A DNA stretch of 6,395 bases from an uncultured Peptococcaceae bacterium (GCA_938044045.1 CALIQN010000083.1:1-6395); one strand, 5' to 3'; shown: positions 1 through 6,395, counted from the stretch's first letter. A program made the numbers and translations. The notes: generated by a model not told the origin, from the sequence alone.

Positions 1-6
1 AAATAT

Positions 7-58
7 CCCCTCATAAAAATAACACTATCAATATATTTTAAGCCTAGCATAAAGTAAA
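7..58 (-). promoter_or_regulatory. Possible divergent promoter and ribosome site for a gene off the left edge
   Basis: Read on the minus strand, TTTACT (53-58) and TATATT (30-35) are separated by 17 bp. They are followed by GAGGGG (complement of 7-12), which could be a Shine-Dalgarno site about six bases from a start codon lying just outside the window. The -35 matches consensus at 4 of 6 positions and the -10 at 5 of 6. In AT-rich DNA such matches arise by chance, and no coding sequence of the putative gene is visible, so this is tentative. Confidence 0.25.
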
Positions 59-113
59 TCGAGTTACAAGAGACTAATTTTTGACCAACCCTTAGACATA
101 ACTGTACTTTTCA

Positions 114-142
114 TTGACGCTAAAGAATTTGCTTTGTATACT
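114..142 (+). promoter_or_regulatory. Sigma-A type promoter of the pyridoxal kinase gene
   Basis: The -35 hexamer TTGACG (114-119) and -10 hexamer TATACT (137-142) are separated by exactly 17 bp, each one base from consensus. Transcription would start near 149 and leave an untranslated leader of about 50 bases before the kinase start. No operator, riboswitch or attenuator is apparent in this short leader. Apart from this and the tentative minus-strand signals, I see nothing else in positions 1-188. Confidence 0.65.
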
Positions 143-197
143 CAACCTAAACGCAACTCAGCTGTATTAATTATTTTTTAGGAAGTGATTGTCTCTC

Positions 198-1073
198 ATG
201 AATACCCCTAATGCTGTTCTTGCCCTCCATGACCTTTCTTGCTTTGGTCGCTCAGCCCTGCAAGTCATCATCCCTAGCTTGACTTCTTTTGGACTGCTGA
301 CCTGTCCTGTCCCAACTGCTGTCTTATCCACACATACAGGGGGTTTTGAGGACTTTACCTTTTATGATTTAAGTCAGCACATGAAGGCACAACTTCATCA
401 TTGGCAGACTCTAGATCTTAGCTTTCAAGCCATCTACCCTGGATTTTTAGGTTCTAGTGAGCAAGTCTCTATTGTCAAAGACTATATCAAAGCCTATAAA
501 AAAGAAGAGACCTTGCTCTTAGTTGACCCTGTTTTGGGCGATGAGGGAAGAAAGTACACCTCTATTACCGATACCTTAGTGGAAGAAATGCGGGAGTTAA
601 TTTCTGGCAGTGATTATATTACGCCCAACTTGACTGAAGCCAATTTGCTCTTAAACAAGCCTGCCCATAAGATTCCAGAGGAAAAAGACTATGCTAACTA
701 TCTTACCAGTCTCAGCCAGCTTGGTGCCAAAAATGTGCTAATCACCAGTATCGACCATAGCAAAAAAAATAAGATGACCCTCCTTTACTATGACAGTCAA
801 AATGATCTTGCCTATAAGCTCCTCTTGCCTAAGGTTCCTGCCACTTATCCAGGGACAGGGGACATCTTTTGCAGTCTACTAATTGGTCACCTTTTAAACC
901 AGGAGGAAATCCAAACTGCCTTATTAAAGACAACATCCTTTTTGTATCGCACCATTGCGCATACTTATGAAAAAAACACCCCTCATCGTGAAGGCTTACT
1001 TGTCGAACCTTTCCTCGCCAAAAGAAGTCACTATGAACAAGTTTTACCAAACCTCAAATTTCAAAGGCTATAA
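198..1073 (+). CDS. Pyridoxal/pyridoxamine kinase, PfkB (ribokinase) family
   Basis: This enzyme phosphorylates pyridoxal, pyridoxamine or pyridoxine with ATP in the cytoplasm, the vitamin B6 salvage route to PLP. With the start used here it has 291 residues, normal for PdxK/PdxY-type kinases. The N-terminus carries HDLSCFGRSALQ, then PTAVLSTHTGGF, a segment typical of clostridial pyridoxamine kinases. D110 opens DPVLGDEGRKY, and the PfkB signature GTGD lies near the C-terminus with the catalytic base D222. A TTG at 189 would add three residues, but ATG 198 is preferred: AGGAAGTGATT (180-190) resembles the full anti-SD complement and sits about seven bases before ATG 198, whereas it overlaps the TTG. 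It appears monocistronic from the promoter at 114-142. Family assignment is firm; which B6 vitamer it prefers cannot be read from sequence, so I give no pdxK/pdxY symbol. Confidence 0.9.
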   Translation: MNTPNAVLALHDLSCFGRSALQVIIPSLTSFGLLTCPVPTAVLSTHTGGFEDFTFYDLSQHMKAQLHHWQTLDLSFQAIYPGFLGSSEQVSIVKDYIKAYKKEETLLLVDPVLGDEGRKYTSITDTLVEEMRELISGSDYITPNLTEANLLLNKPAHKIPEEKDYANYLTSLSQLGAKNVLITSIDHSKKNKMTLLYYDSQNDLAYKLLLPKVPATYPGTGDIFCSLLIGHLLNQEEIQTALLKTTSFLYRTIAHTYEKNTPHREGLLVEPFLAKRSHYEQVLPNLKFQRL

Positions 1074-1086
1074 CGACAAAAAACAC

Positions 1087-1115
1087 TTGCCAAATATAGG
1101 CTTTTTTGGTAGCAT
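1087..1115 (+). promoter_or_regulatory. Candidate extended -10 promoter for rpmB
   Basis: TTGCCA (1087-1092, 5 of 6 to consensus) and TAGCAT (1110-1115, 4 of 6) are 17 bp apart, and TGG immediately precedes the -10, giving an extended -10 element. Better isolated -10-like hexamers, TATTAT (1115-1120) and TATAGT (1118-1123), lie just downstream but have no -35 at the right distance. The gene needs a promoter here unless it is read through from the kinase gene. Confidence 0.4.
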
Positions 1116-1155
1116 ATTATAGTATTGTAATTAAGGCACGCAAGGAGGTTAATGT

Positions 1156-1353
1156 ATGTCAAGAAAATGTGATGTTTGTGGAAAAGGTCCATCTACAGGA
1201 ATGCAAGTTAGCCATTCACATATCAGAACTAAAAAGACTTGGTATCCAAACATTCAAAAGGTACGTGTTGTCGTTAACGGCACACCTCGCAAATTAAATG
1301 TTTGTACAAAGTGCTTACGTGCTGGTAAGGTACAACGTAAAGTTGCTCAGTAA
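1156..1353 (+). CDS. rpmB: 50S ribosomal protein L28, zinc-binding (C+) form
   Basis: L28 is a small protein of the large ribosomal subunit. The 65-residue product has the family hallmarks: VSHSHIRTKKTW followed by PNIQKVRVVVNGTPRK and a basic tail LRAGKVQRKV. Two CxxC pairs, C5/C8 (CDVC) and C50/C53 (CTKC), make the four-cysteine zinc ribbon of the C+ type; many bacteria have or add a cysteine-free version. A textbook Shine-Dalgarno AAGGAGG (1142-1148) lies seven bases before the ATG, which fixes the start. The gene is single, flanked by a candidate promoter and followed by a strong terminator. Confidence 0.97.
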   Translation: MSRKCDVCGKGPSTGMQVSHSHIRTKKTWYPNIQKVRVVVNGTPRKLNVCTKCLRAGKVQRKVAQ

Positions 1354-1390
1354 GCTTATGATTGCATATAAATTGCACACCAGCCCATAA

Positions 1391-1427
1391 AAAAGAACCG
1401 CCTCTCAAAAAAGGACGGTTTTTTTTT
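1391..1427. terminator. Bidirectional intrinsic terminator between rpmB and the convergent gene
   Basis: The left arm AACCGCCT (1396-1403) pairs with AGG-A-CGGTT (1412-1420, one bulged A) around an A-rich loop. On the plus strand it is followed by a run of nine or more T (from 1419), which ends rpmB transcripts. The left side is preceded by an A run (1389-1394), so on the minus strand the same hairpin is followed by T residues and can end the convergent gene, whose stop codon is at 1433-1435. Confidence 0.85.
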
Positions 1428-1432
1428 ATGTC

Positions 1433-2065
1433 TTAATCTAGGTGCATGAAATCAATCACAATACTGACTAAGGTCTCCTCTTTATAGGCAAGATAGACTG
1501 GATAAGCGCCTTTATCATTGCCGGAGACCACGCACATAAAATTCTTTTCTTTGTCGGTGAGCTTAACATCTGCCATGCCACCAACTTCAAAATAGCTAAG
1601 GGAGAGTTTTTCTTCCATCTCTTTGACTAGGGTATAGCTTTCTTCTACCTCAGTCATCAGATGCGTACAGGTTGCCTCGTCTAAAATCATGATATTACCA
1701 CTTTCCGTACGGACACCATAGTAGTCATTTTCACCTAAGCTTTCTGCCACAATACCTTCTGGCAATGCCATTTTAAAAGTATCTGGTACTTCTTCCTTGA
1801 GCATGACTTTTAAAGCTAAAATCTTATGTTCCTCATGAGGTGGAAAGGTCGCTGAATAAATCATGACAGGATAGATACCTTTTGGAATATCCTTTACTAC
1901 CTTGATACCATAATTAATCTTATAAGGATCACCTACTAAAAGTGTCCCATCATCTATTGCCAGTCCCCCTAGTTCCACTTTTTGTACATATAGCCTTTCG
2001 CCCTCAAAATCAAATTTAAGGGGTTCTTGGTAAAGGCGTTCTAAAAAATCTTTATTCCTATACAT
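1433..2065 (-). CDS. DUF4241-like protein, function unknown
   Basis: A 210-residue acidic, soluble protein with no signal peptide or membrane segment, so probably cytoplasmic. It resembles the DUF4241 family: an N-terminal GGLAIDDGTLLVGDP (residues 33-47), a PKGIYPVMIYSA strand (61-72), a central YYGVRTESGNIMILDEAT (115-132) and the diagnostic tail VVSGNDKGAYPVYLAY followed by IVIDF (179-206). The biochemical role of this family is not known to me and none is proposed. The start is supported by AGAGGTG (complement of 2074-2080), eight bases upstream of the ATG. The gene is divergent from the permease operon and convergent with rpmB, so it is transcribed alone. DUF4241 membership is by motif recall rather than a search. 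Confidence 0.72.
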   Translation of the reverse strand: MYRNKDFLERLYQEPLKFDFEGERLYVQKVELGGLAIDDGTLLVGDPYKINYGIKVVKDIPKGIYPVMIYSATFPPHEEHKILALKVMLKEEVPDTFKMALPEGIVAESLGENDYYGVRTESGNIMILDEATCTHLMTEVEESYTLVKEMEEKLSLSYFEVGGMADVKLTDKEKNFMCVVSGNDKGAYPVYLAYKEETLVSIVIDFMHLD

Positions 2066-2097
2066 AATTATTTCACCTCTTTAATCTTATCTTTCTC

Positions 2098-2103
2098 ATT
2101 ATA
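2098..2103 (-). promoter_or_regulatory. Consensus -10 element for the DUF4241-like gene
   Basis: On the minus strand the complement of 2098-2103 reads TATAAT, a perfect -10, about 32 bases before the ATG at 2065. No good -35 stands 16-18 bp upstream, so this may depend on an activator or be weak. The 65-bp gap 2066-2130 must also hold the promoter of the divergent permease operon, for which I found no convincing hexamer pair. Confidence 0.45.
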
Positions 2104-2130
2104 CCCTAAGTATTTCAAAAGGAGTAGACA

Positions 2131-3024
2131 ATGTTGCCTTTTAATAAAGCCTATCTCGCTGCCTTGGGCTATACTATCATTATTGGTTTTGTTTTTATTT
2201 TTATTAAAATCGCACTACAAACTTCAGATCCTCTAAATATCCTCGCCCATCGTTTTAGTCTATCTTTTCTTTTTTTATATGCCTTAAAAAAGCTTGGCTT
2301 GATCAAAATCAGTCTCACAAAAAAAGATTATTTTAGGCTCTTTCCTTTGGCACTCTTTTTTCCTTTGTTATTTTTTGGCTTTCAACACTATTCACTCCTT
2401 TACATCTCTGTCTCAGAGGGCGGAATTATTCAAGCAACGGTACCATTTTTCACCTTACTACTTGCCACCATCTTCTTAAAAGAGTATCCTACTAAGGTAA
2501 TGTTTGCTTTTTTATGTCTTTGTGTCTTTGGGGTCATCTATATTCTAATTCATAGCAATACCCAAGCCTCAGCCAGTACCCTAGGTATCATTTTGATGCT
2601 ACTTTCCACCCTTGCCAATAGTGCGTATAATGTCCTTGCACGCAAAATGTCAAAAACCTATTCCCCAATTAATCTCACCTATGCCATGCTTACCATCGGT
2701 ATGCTTGGTTTCAATTTTCTTTCCCTTGTTGATTATATTCATAGAGATCGCCTCAAGGACTATTTCATCCCCTTTCTCACCCCTAGTTTTTTACTTAGTA
2801 TCCTTTATCTTTCTTTATTTTCATCAGTATTAACAGCCATCTTATCCACTTACACCCTCAGTCAAATAGAAGCTTCAAAAATGAGCGTTTTTGCCAATCT
2901 TGCTACCTTGATTACGATTTTCTCCGGCATCCTTATTTTTGATGAAAGTTTACAACTTTATCACCTCATCGGTGCTTGTTTCATTCTTATTGGTGTGATT
3001 GGCACCAATTATTGTAGGCGATAA
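2131..3024 (+). CDS. EamA-family (DMT superfamily) permease
   Basis: A 297-residue integral membrane protein, the usual length of ten-helix drug/metabolite transporters. Hydrophobic segments lie near residues 8-28, 37-57, 68-92, 97-116, 123-140, 149-172, 180-200, 220-244, 251-270 and 275-293, forming two five-helix EamA repeats. Helix 9 has the typical EASKMSVFANLATLITIFSG context followed by DESL, as at the end of the second EamA repeat. Members export amino acids, nucleotide-linked or other small metabolites; the substrate cannot be told here. AAAAGGAG (2117-2124) lies six bases before the ATG. Only 21 bp separate its stop from the next gene, so the two are probably one operon; this might mean it moves something related to envelope polymer synthesis, but that is inference from position alone. 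Confidence 0.88.
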   Translation: MLPFNKAYLAALGYTIIIGFVFIFIKIALQTSDPLNILAHRFSLSFLFLYALKKLGLIKISLTKKDYFRLFPLALFFPLLFFGFQHYSLLYISVSEGGIIQATVPFFTLLLATIFLKEYPTKVMFAFLCLCVFGVIYILIHSNTQASASTLGIILMLLSTLANSAYNVLARKMSKTYSPINLTYAMLTIGMLGFNFLSLVDYIHRDRLKDYFIPFLTPSFLLSILYLSLFSSVLTAILSTYTLSQIEASKMSVFANLATLITIFSGILIFDESLQLYHLIGACFILIGVIGTNYCRR

Positions 3025-3045
3025 ACAGTTAAAAGGAGTCTTTTT

Positions 3046-4755
3046 ATGTATCTTATTTACTATGCTCTACTTGCACTATATATGGCAATTTCTTATGAGC
3101 TAACAGGGCTGACTAGCCCCACATTATCCACAATCAGCTTATCTTTTTTTCTCTTTTTTCTGACCCTTGGTCTTTTTTATGGGGGGATGAAACATTTAAA
3201 AGCAAAACTCTACACCATTTTGGGGATTTTTCTTTTTCTTTCCTTTGCCAATCTCCTCAAGGTGCGCTTTCAACTCAGTGAGATTACTTTTTTTGATTTC
3301 AAACTTTTAGGTAATGCCTACAGTATTGCTTATCTTTTTTTGGATAAGTTGCCTTTTCCTATGCTTGGTTTCCTCACCCTTAGTTTTATCTTTGTGATTT
3401 ATTACTCTAATCGTTTTTTAAACCGTCTTAGACCGGAGATGATTCCCCAACTAAAGTATCCTTTTTTGGTCAACTTAGTCGCTTTCATTCTTTTATTCTT
3501 TACCCTGCAAATTGCTCAAGCACACGCACCAAATTCAAGCTATTATAATTTTTTAAATTCCGGTAAATCCCTTATTGAAACGAGTATCAACCTCAGGGAT
3601 ACCACCAAACAGCTGAAAGCAACCCTTAGCAGGAGTAGTTATGCCAAAGTTGACCAGACAGATAACCTGCTTCAAGGCTATCCTTTCAACCGCCCTAAAG
3701 ACATGGATGTAGTCATCATCCAATCAGAGACATTTTTTGATATTATGAAGTATCAAGAACATTTAGGTGAAAATGGTATCCATATTGATGAAAATGTGAA
3801 TAAGAATTTCCAAGCATTTCAAAATGAAGGTATTTCCGGAAAGTTTTATGTCCCAACAGTTGGTGGTGGCACCGTCAATACAGAATACGAAGTCCTCACA
3901 GGCTATAGTGCCAAAGCCTTTGCCAAAGGGGCGATTGTCTTTACTTCTGTTTTAAAAGAACCTACAGATTCTTTAGCCACTTTTATGAAAAAAAGGATTC
4001 CTAATACAGAAACGATTGGCATTCACAACCACACAAGAACTTATTGGGATAGGGATCGGGTCTATCCACTTTTAGGGATTGATACCTATATCGATATGCT
4101 CCAATTCACTAAAGCAGAACAAGAAGACCTTGTTGGGGCATGGATGTCTGATACCACCCTCTTTAATAAGACAAAAGAAGTCTTAGAAAAAAACAGTGGT
4201 AAAAATATCTTCTTACTCAGTGTGACCAGTCAAAATCATGGGCCTTTCCTTGATAAACGTGGCGAAAAACCACCTATTACAGGACTGGATCCTAGTGAAG
4301 AATGGGAAATTTCCAACTTTATCACCAATTTAAGATTTTCAGATCAGGCACTCAAAGACTTTATGACCTATATCAATTCTAGACAAAAACCAACCATGGT
4401 CATTTTCTATGGTGATCACAAGCCCGATCCAAAATACCCTATTTTTGAAAACTCCGCCTTCTATCATCAAAAGGAACGCCGAGAAATTTACAGTACAGAT
4501 TATTTTATCTATTTTAATCCAGCAATCACTGATCCAAAACTTGTTAACTTAAAAGGGCAAAAAAAGGATCTCAGCGCTGCTGCGATGAATCGCTATTTAG
4601 AAATTCTTTTAGGCGATACGGATCCTCTAAGCCTTTACATCTATAACTATGCCAAAGTCCCTGACAACTACTTTGGTAATGGAAAAGCAAAGATCAACGA
4701 GGTCAAAGACTATACCAATCTCTCTAAAGAATTTGTCAATCATAAAATAAATTAG
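3046..4755 (+). CDS. LTA synthase family sulfatase-fold membrane enzyme (phosphoglycerol transferase-like)
   Basis: A 569-residue membrane enzyme with the LtaS architecture. About five N-terminal helices (residues 1-18, 29-47, 54-73, 104-122, 139-158) are followed by a large extracytoplasmic alkaline-phosphatase/sulfatase domain from about residue 218. By comparison with LtaS, the expected active-site residues are present: metal ligand E228 (QSETFF), nucleophile T276 (GGGTVNTEYE), the substrate pocket around H327, W334 and R336 (HNHTRTYWDRDR), H398 (SQNHGPF) and the metal pair D457/H458 (FYGDHKP). Family members transfer glycerol phosphate from phosphatidylglycerol to a teichoic-acid chain or another envelope acceptor. 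The acceptor here is unknown, and in a diderm Firmicute it need not be lipoteichoic acid. AAAAGGAG (3031-3038) precedes the ATG by seven bases; it is co-directional and likely co-transcribed with the permease. I do not assign ltaS because divergent paralogues are common. Confidence 0.9.
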   Translation: MYLIYYALLALYMAISYELTGLTSPTLSTISLSFFLFFLTLGLFYGGMKHLKAKLYTILGIFLFLSFANLLKVRFQLSEITFFDFKLLGNAYSIAYLFLDKLPFPMLGFLTLSFIFVIYYSNRFLNRLRPEMIPQLKYPFLVNLVAFILLFFTLQIAQAHAPNSSYYNFLNSGKSLIETSINLRDTTKQLKATLSRSSYAKVDQTDNLLQGYPFNRPKDMDVVIIQSETFFDIMKYQEHLGENGIHIDENVNKNFQAFQNEGISGKFYVPTVGGGTVNTEYEVLTGYSAKAFAKGAIVFTSVLKEPTDSLATFMKKRIPNTETIGIHNHTRTYWDRDRVYPLLGIDTYIDMLQFTKAEQEDLVGAWMSDTTLFNKTKEVLEKNSGKNIFLLSVTSQNHGPFLDKRGEKPPITGLDPSEEWEISNFITNLRFSDQALKDFMTYINSRQKPTMVIFYGDHKPDPKYPIFENSAFYHQKERREIYSTDYFIYFNPAITDPKLVNLKGQKKDLSAAAMNRYLEILLGDTDPLSLYIYNYAKVPDNYFGNGKAKINEVKDYTNLSKEFVNHKIN

Positions 4756-4784
4756 TTGACAAGCAAATTCCATCATGCTAGAAT
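4756..4784 (+). promoter_or_regulatory. Strong extended -10 promoter of the T-box/trpB2 unit
   Basis: A perfect -35 TTGACA (4756-4761), a 17-bp spacer and the -10 TAGAAT (4779-4784) with TG at 4776-4777 form an extended -10 promoter. It starts one base after the stop codon of the LTA-synthase-like gene. Transcription should start near 4791, just upstream of the T-box stem I, so control of the downstream gene is likely exerted by the leader rather than at this promoter. Confidence 0.82.
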
Positions 4785-4790
4785 AGCCTA

Positions 4791-5069
4791 AGTTTATAAA
4801 AAAACCATTGATGGAGAGTAGTACACTTAGAGACAGCCATACAGAGAACTACTGATGCTGAGAAAGTAGTAGGAATAAACTAAGTCGAATGGACTCCTGA
4901 GGGCAAACCGAAATAGCTTGCTAGAGTAGGGGAGACGGAGTAGAAACTTCGTTAACAAGTTCAGCATATGTTAGTATGTGTAAGAGAGGATTTCTTTTTG
5001 GAAATCAAGCTGGGTGGCACCGCAAGAGCGTTTTACTCTTGTCCCTGCATAGGGGACAGGAGTTTTTTT
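4791..5069 (+). promoter_or_regulatory. T-box leader, predicted tRNA-Trp specific
   Basis: A cis-acting RNA that binds uncharged tRNA and switches off a terminator. Stem I is visible: base GGAG (4813-4816) with CTCC (4894-4897), the AGTA side of the specifier loop after it, helix ACTTAG (4825-4830) with CTAAGT (4880-4885), then AGAGA and an apical hairpin ACTAC (4848-4852) with GTAGT (4866-4870). The specifier codon in the context GAA-TGG-A is TGG (4890-4892), that is tryptophan. A stem III-like hairpin is GATTTC (4989-4994) with GAAATC (5001-5006). The T-box core TGGGTGGCACCGC (5011-5023) forms the antiterminator: GGG (5012-5014) with CCC (5043-5045), bulge UGGCACC (5015-5021), helix GCAAGAG (5022-5028) with CTCTTGT (5036-5042). 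The fourth bulge base C would pair with discriminator G73 of tRNA-Trp. High confidence for T-box, good for Trp. Confidence 0.95.
5035..5069 (+). terminator. Intrinsic terminator of the T-box leader
   Basis: ACTCTTGTCCCT (5035-5046) pairs with GGGGACAGGAGT (5052-5063), about twelve base pairs including two G-U pairs, with a small loop and a following T run (5063-5069). The left arm shares 5036-5045 with the antiterminator 3' strand, so the two structures exclude each other. Uncharged tRNA binding should favour the antiterminator and read-through into trpB2. Confidence 0.92.
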
Positions 5070-5114
5070 ATTGCCCTAAAACTCTCTAGGCACCAATTTA
5101 AAGGAGGAATATTT

Positions 5115-6395
5115 ATGTCAAACAACACACCATCTATCCCTTACAAGATTTATCTCAGTGAGGATGAGCTACCAACACATTACTATAACCTTCGTGCTGA
5201 TATGAAAATTAAACCAGCACCACTGCTTCATCCAGCCACCCATCAGCCAATGACCTTTGAAGATTTACAAGGCGTCTTTTGTGATGAACTCATCAAGCAA
5301 GAACTCGATAATGACACCCCTTTTATTCCTATTCCTGAAGCAGTCCGTAACTTTTACAAAATGTATCGTCCAGCACCTCTGATTAGAGCTTATTGCCTAG
5401 AAGAAAAACTTGACACCCCGGCTCATATTTATTATAAATTTGAGGGAAACAATACCAGTGGTAGCCACAAGTTAAATTCAGCGATTGCGCAAGCGTATTA
5501 TGCCAAGATGCAAGGCTTAAAAGGTGTCACAACGGAAACTGGTGCAGGTCAATGGGGTACTGCACTTTCTATGGCTTGCTCTTACTTTGGCCTTGATTGC
5601 AAAGTCTACATGGTTAAAGTCTCTTATGAACAAAAGCCTTTTAGACGAGAAGTGATGCGTACTTATGGGGCAAGCATCACCCCATCACCATCGAATACCA
5701 CAAAAATTGGTCAAGCCATCTTAAAAGAACATCCTAATACAGGGGGTAGCCTAGGCTGTGCTATCTCTGAAGCTGTAGAAGTTGCGACAACTACCGAAGG
5801 CTATCGTTATGTTTTAGGTAGCGTCTTAAACCAAGTCCTCTTACACCAAAGTATCATTGGTCTTGAAACCAAGACAGCTCTAGACAAGTACAATGTCAAA
5901 GCTGATATTATCATCGGTTCTGCTGGTGGTGGTAGTAACCTTGGTGGCTTAATTGCCCCATTTATGGCAGAAAAATTGCGTCAAGAAGCCGATTATCAAA
6001 TTATTGCTGTTGAGCCGGCTTCTTGCCCAAGTTTCACCCGAGGACAATACGTCTATGACTATTGTGATACTGGTAAGGTCTGCCCACTTTCTAAGATGTA
6101 TACCCTTGGCAGTGGCTATATTCCAGCACCTAACCATGCAGGGGGCTTACGTTATCATGGTATGAGTGCCACCCTCTCTGAGCTCTACCACCAAGGGCTG
6201 ATGGAGGCACGTAGCGTCAGCCAAACAGAAGTCTTTGCAGCAGCCCAAGAATTCGCTCGTATCGAAGGCATTCTCCCAGCACCAGAAAGCAGTCATGCTA
6301 TCAAAGTTGCTATCGATGAAGCGCTAAAATGCAAAGAAACAGGAGAGGCAAAAACCATTGTCTTTGGGCTCACCGGTACAGGCTACTTTGACCTT
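5115..6395 (+). CDS. trpB2: TrpB2-type tryptophan synthase beta chain, PLP-dependent (3' end cut by window)
   Basis: This enzyme condenses indole with L-serine to give L-tryptophan using PLP in the cytoplasm. The visible 427 codons are uninterrupted and run off the right edge; family members are usually about 450 residues, so roughly the last 20-30 are missing. The Schiff-base lysine is K119 in NNTSGSHKLNSA. E141 in ETGAGQWG matches the catalytic glutamate, and W147 in place of the His of canonical TrpB marks the TrpB2 subgroup. GSAGGGSN (268-275) binds the PLP phosphate. The long N-terminal extension (about 60 residues before the core) is also TrpB2-like. AAGGAGG (5101-5107) lies seven bases before the ATG. 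It is the first gene after a Trp T-box leader with its own promoter, which supports a real role in tryptophan supply. No trpA is in view, so indole may come from elsewhere. Confidence 0.95.
   Translation, partial: MSNNTPSIPYKIYLSEDELPTHYYNLRADMKIKPAPLLHPATHQPMTFEDLQGVFCDELIKQELDNDTPFIPIPEAVRNFYKMYRPAPLIRAYCLEEKLDTPAHIYYKFEGNNTSGSHKLNSAIAQAYYAKMQGLKGVTTETGAGQWGTALSMACSYFGLDCKVYMVKVSYEQKPFRREVMRTYGASITPSPSNTTKIGQAILKEHPNTGGSLGCAISEAVEVATTTEGYRYVLGSVLNQVLLHQSIIGLETKTALDKYNVKADIIIGSAGGGSNLGGLIAPFMAEKLRQEADYQIIAVEPASCPSFTRGQYVYDYCDTGKVCPLSKMYTLGSGYIPAPNHAGGLRYHGMSATLSELYHQGLMEARSVSQTEVFAAAQEFARIEGILPAPESSHAIKVAIDEALKCKETGEAKTIVFGLTGTGYFDL

Noticed and set aside
829..1050. Minus-strand reading frame of 73 codons inside the kinase gene
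   Set aside because: It lies wholly within a well-supported gene and has no recognisable protein features.
1075..1107. Possible terminator after the kinase gene: GCC and GGC followed by six T
   Set aside because: The stem is only three base pairs with a seven-base loop. Outer A and T runs could pair, but only across an internal loop, and the region overlaps the candidate rpmB promoter.
1106..1297. Plus-strand reading frame of 63 codons overlapping rpmB in another frame
   Set aside because: rpmB in its own frame has a perfect ribosome site and family match; this frame begins in the rpmB upstream region and is a shadow.
2612..2833. Hydrophobic reading frame of 73 codons inside the permease gene
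   Set aside because: The hydrophobicity comes from T-rich codons of the permease read out of frame; there is no independent ribosome site of note.
5949..6165. Overlapping frames on both strands inside trpB2
   Set aside because: Both are shadows of the conserved trpB2 reading frame.
198..6395. A functional link between the PLP-making kinase and the PLP-dependent TrpB2
   Set aside because: They are about 4 kb apart, in separate transcription units, with an oppositely oriented gene between them; nothing in the sequence links them.

Overview
This window is an ordinary stretch of a low-to-moderate GC bacterial chromosome, most likely Bacillota. The support is strong Shine-Dalgarno sites of the AAGGAGG type, a T-box tRNA-sensing leader, an LtaS-like enzyme and clostridial-type protein sequences. 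The four-cysteine, zinc-ribbon form of ribosomal protein L28 argues against the streptococci and would fit a clostridial or Negativicutes lineage. That placement is a guess from protein flavour, not a demonstrated identity.

Layout, left to right. Positions 1-188 are non-coding and carry a good promoter (TTGACG, 17 bp, TATACT). It drives a PfkB-family pyridoxal/pyridoxamine kinase gene (198-1073, + strand). A short gap with a weaker promoter leads to rpmB (1156-1353, +). rpmB ends at a hairpin with A/T tracts on both sides (about 1391-1427), which can also serve the convergent minus-strand gene. That gene (2065-1433, -) encodes a DUF4241-like protein of unknown function. Across a 65-bp divergent gap begins a two-gene plus-strand operon: a ten-helix EamA/DMT-type permease (2131-3024) and, 21 bp later, a membrane-anchored LTA-synthase-type sulfatase-fold enzyme (3046-4755).

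Right after that stop codon lies a near-consensus extended -10 promoter (4756-4784). It is followed by a complete T-box leader (about 4791-5069) with a UGG specifier codon, a UGGCACC antiterminator bulge and a competing intrinsic terminator. The leader controls a standalone TrpB2-type tryptophan synthase beta chain (5115 to beyond the right edge; 427 codons are visible and the 3' end is missing).

The clearest functional link is the regulatory one. A leader predicted to sense uncharged tRNA-Trp sits directly upstream of a PLP-dependent enzyme that makes tryptophan from indole and serine, so the enzyme should be expressed when tryptophan is short. The kinase at the other end makes the PLP cofactor, but nothing in the sequence ties the two together. 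I saw no mobile element, CRISPR array, tRNA or rRNA, and no convincing sign of an undescribed system. The least understood parts are the DUF4241 protein and the permease/LTA-synthase-like pair.
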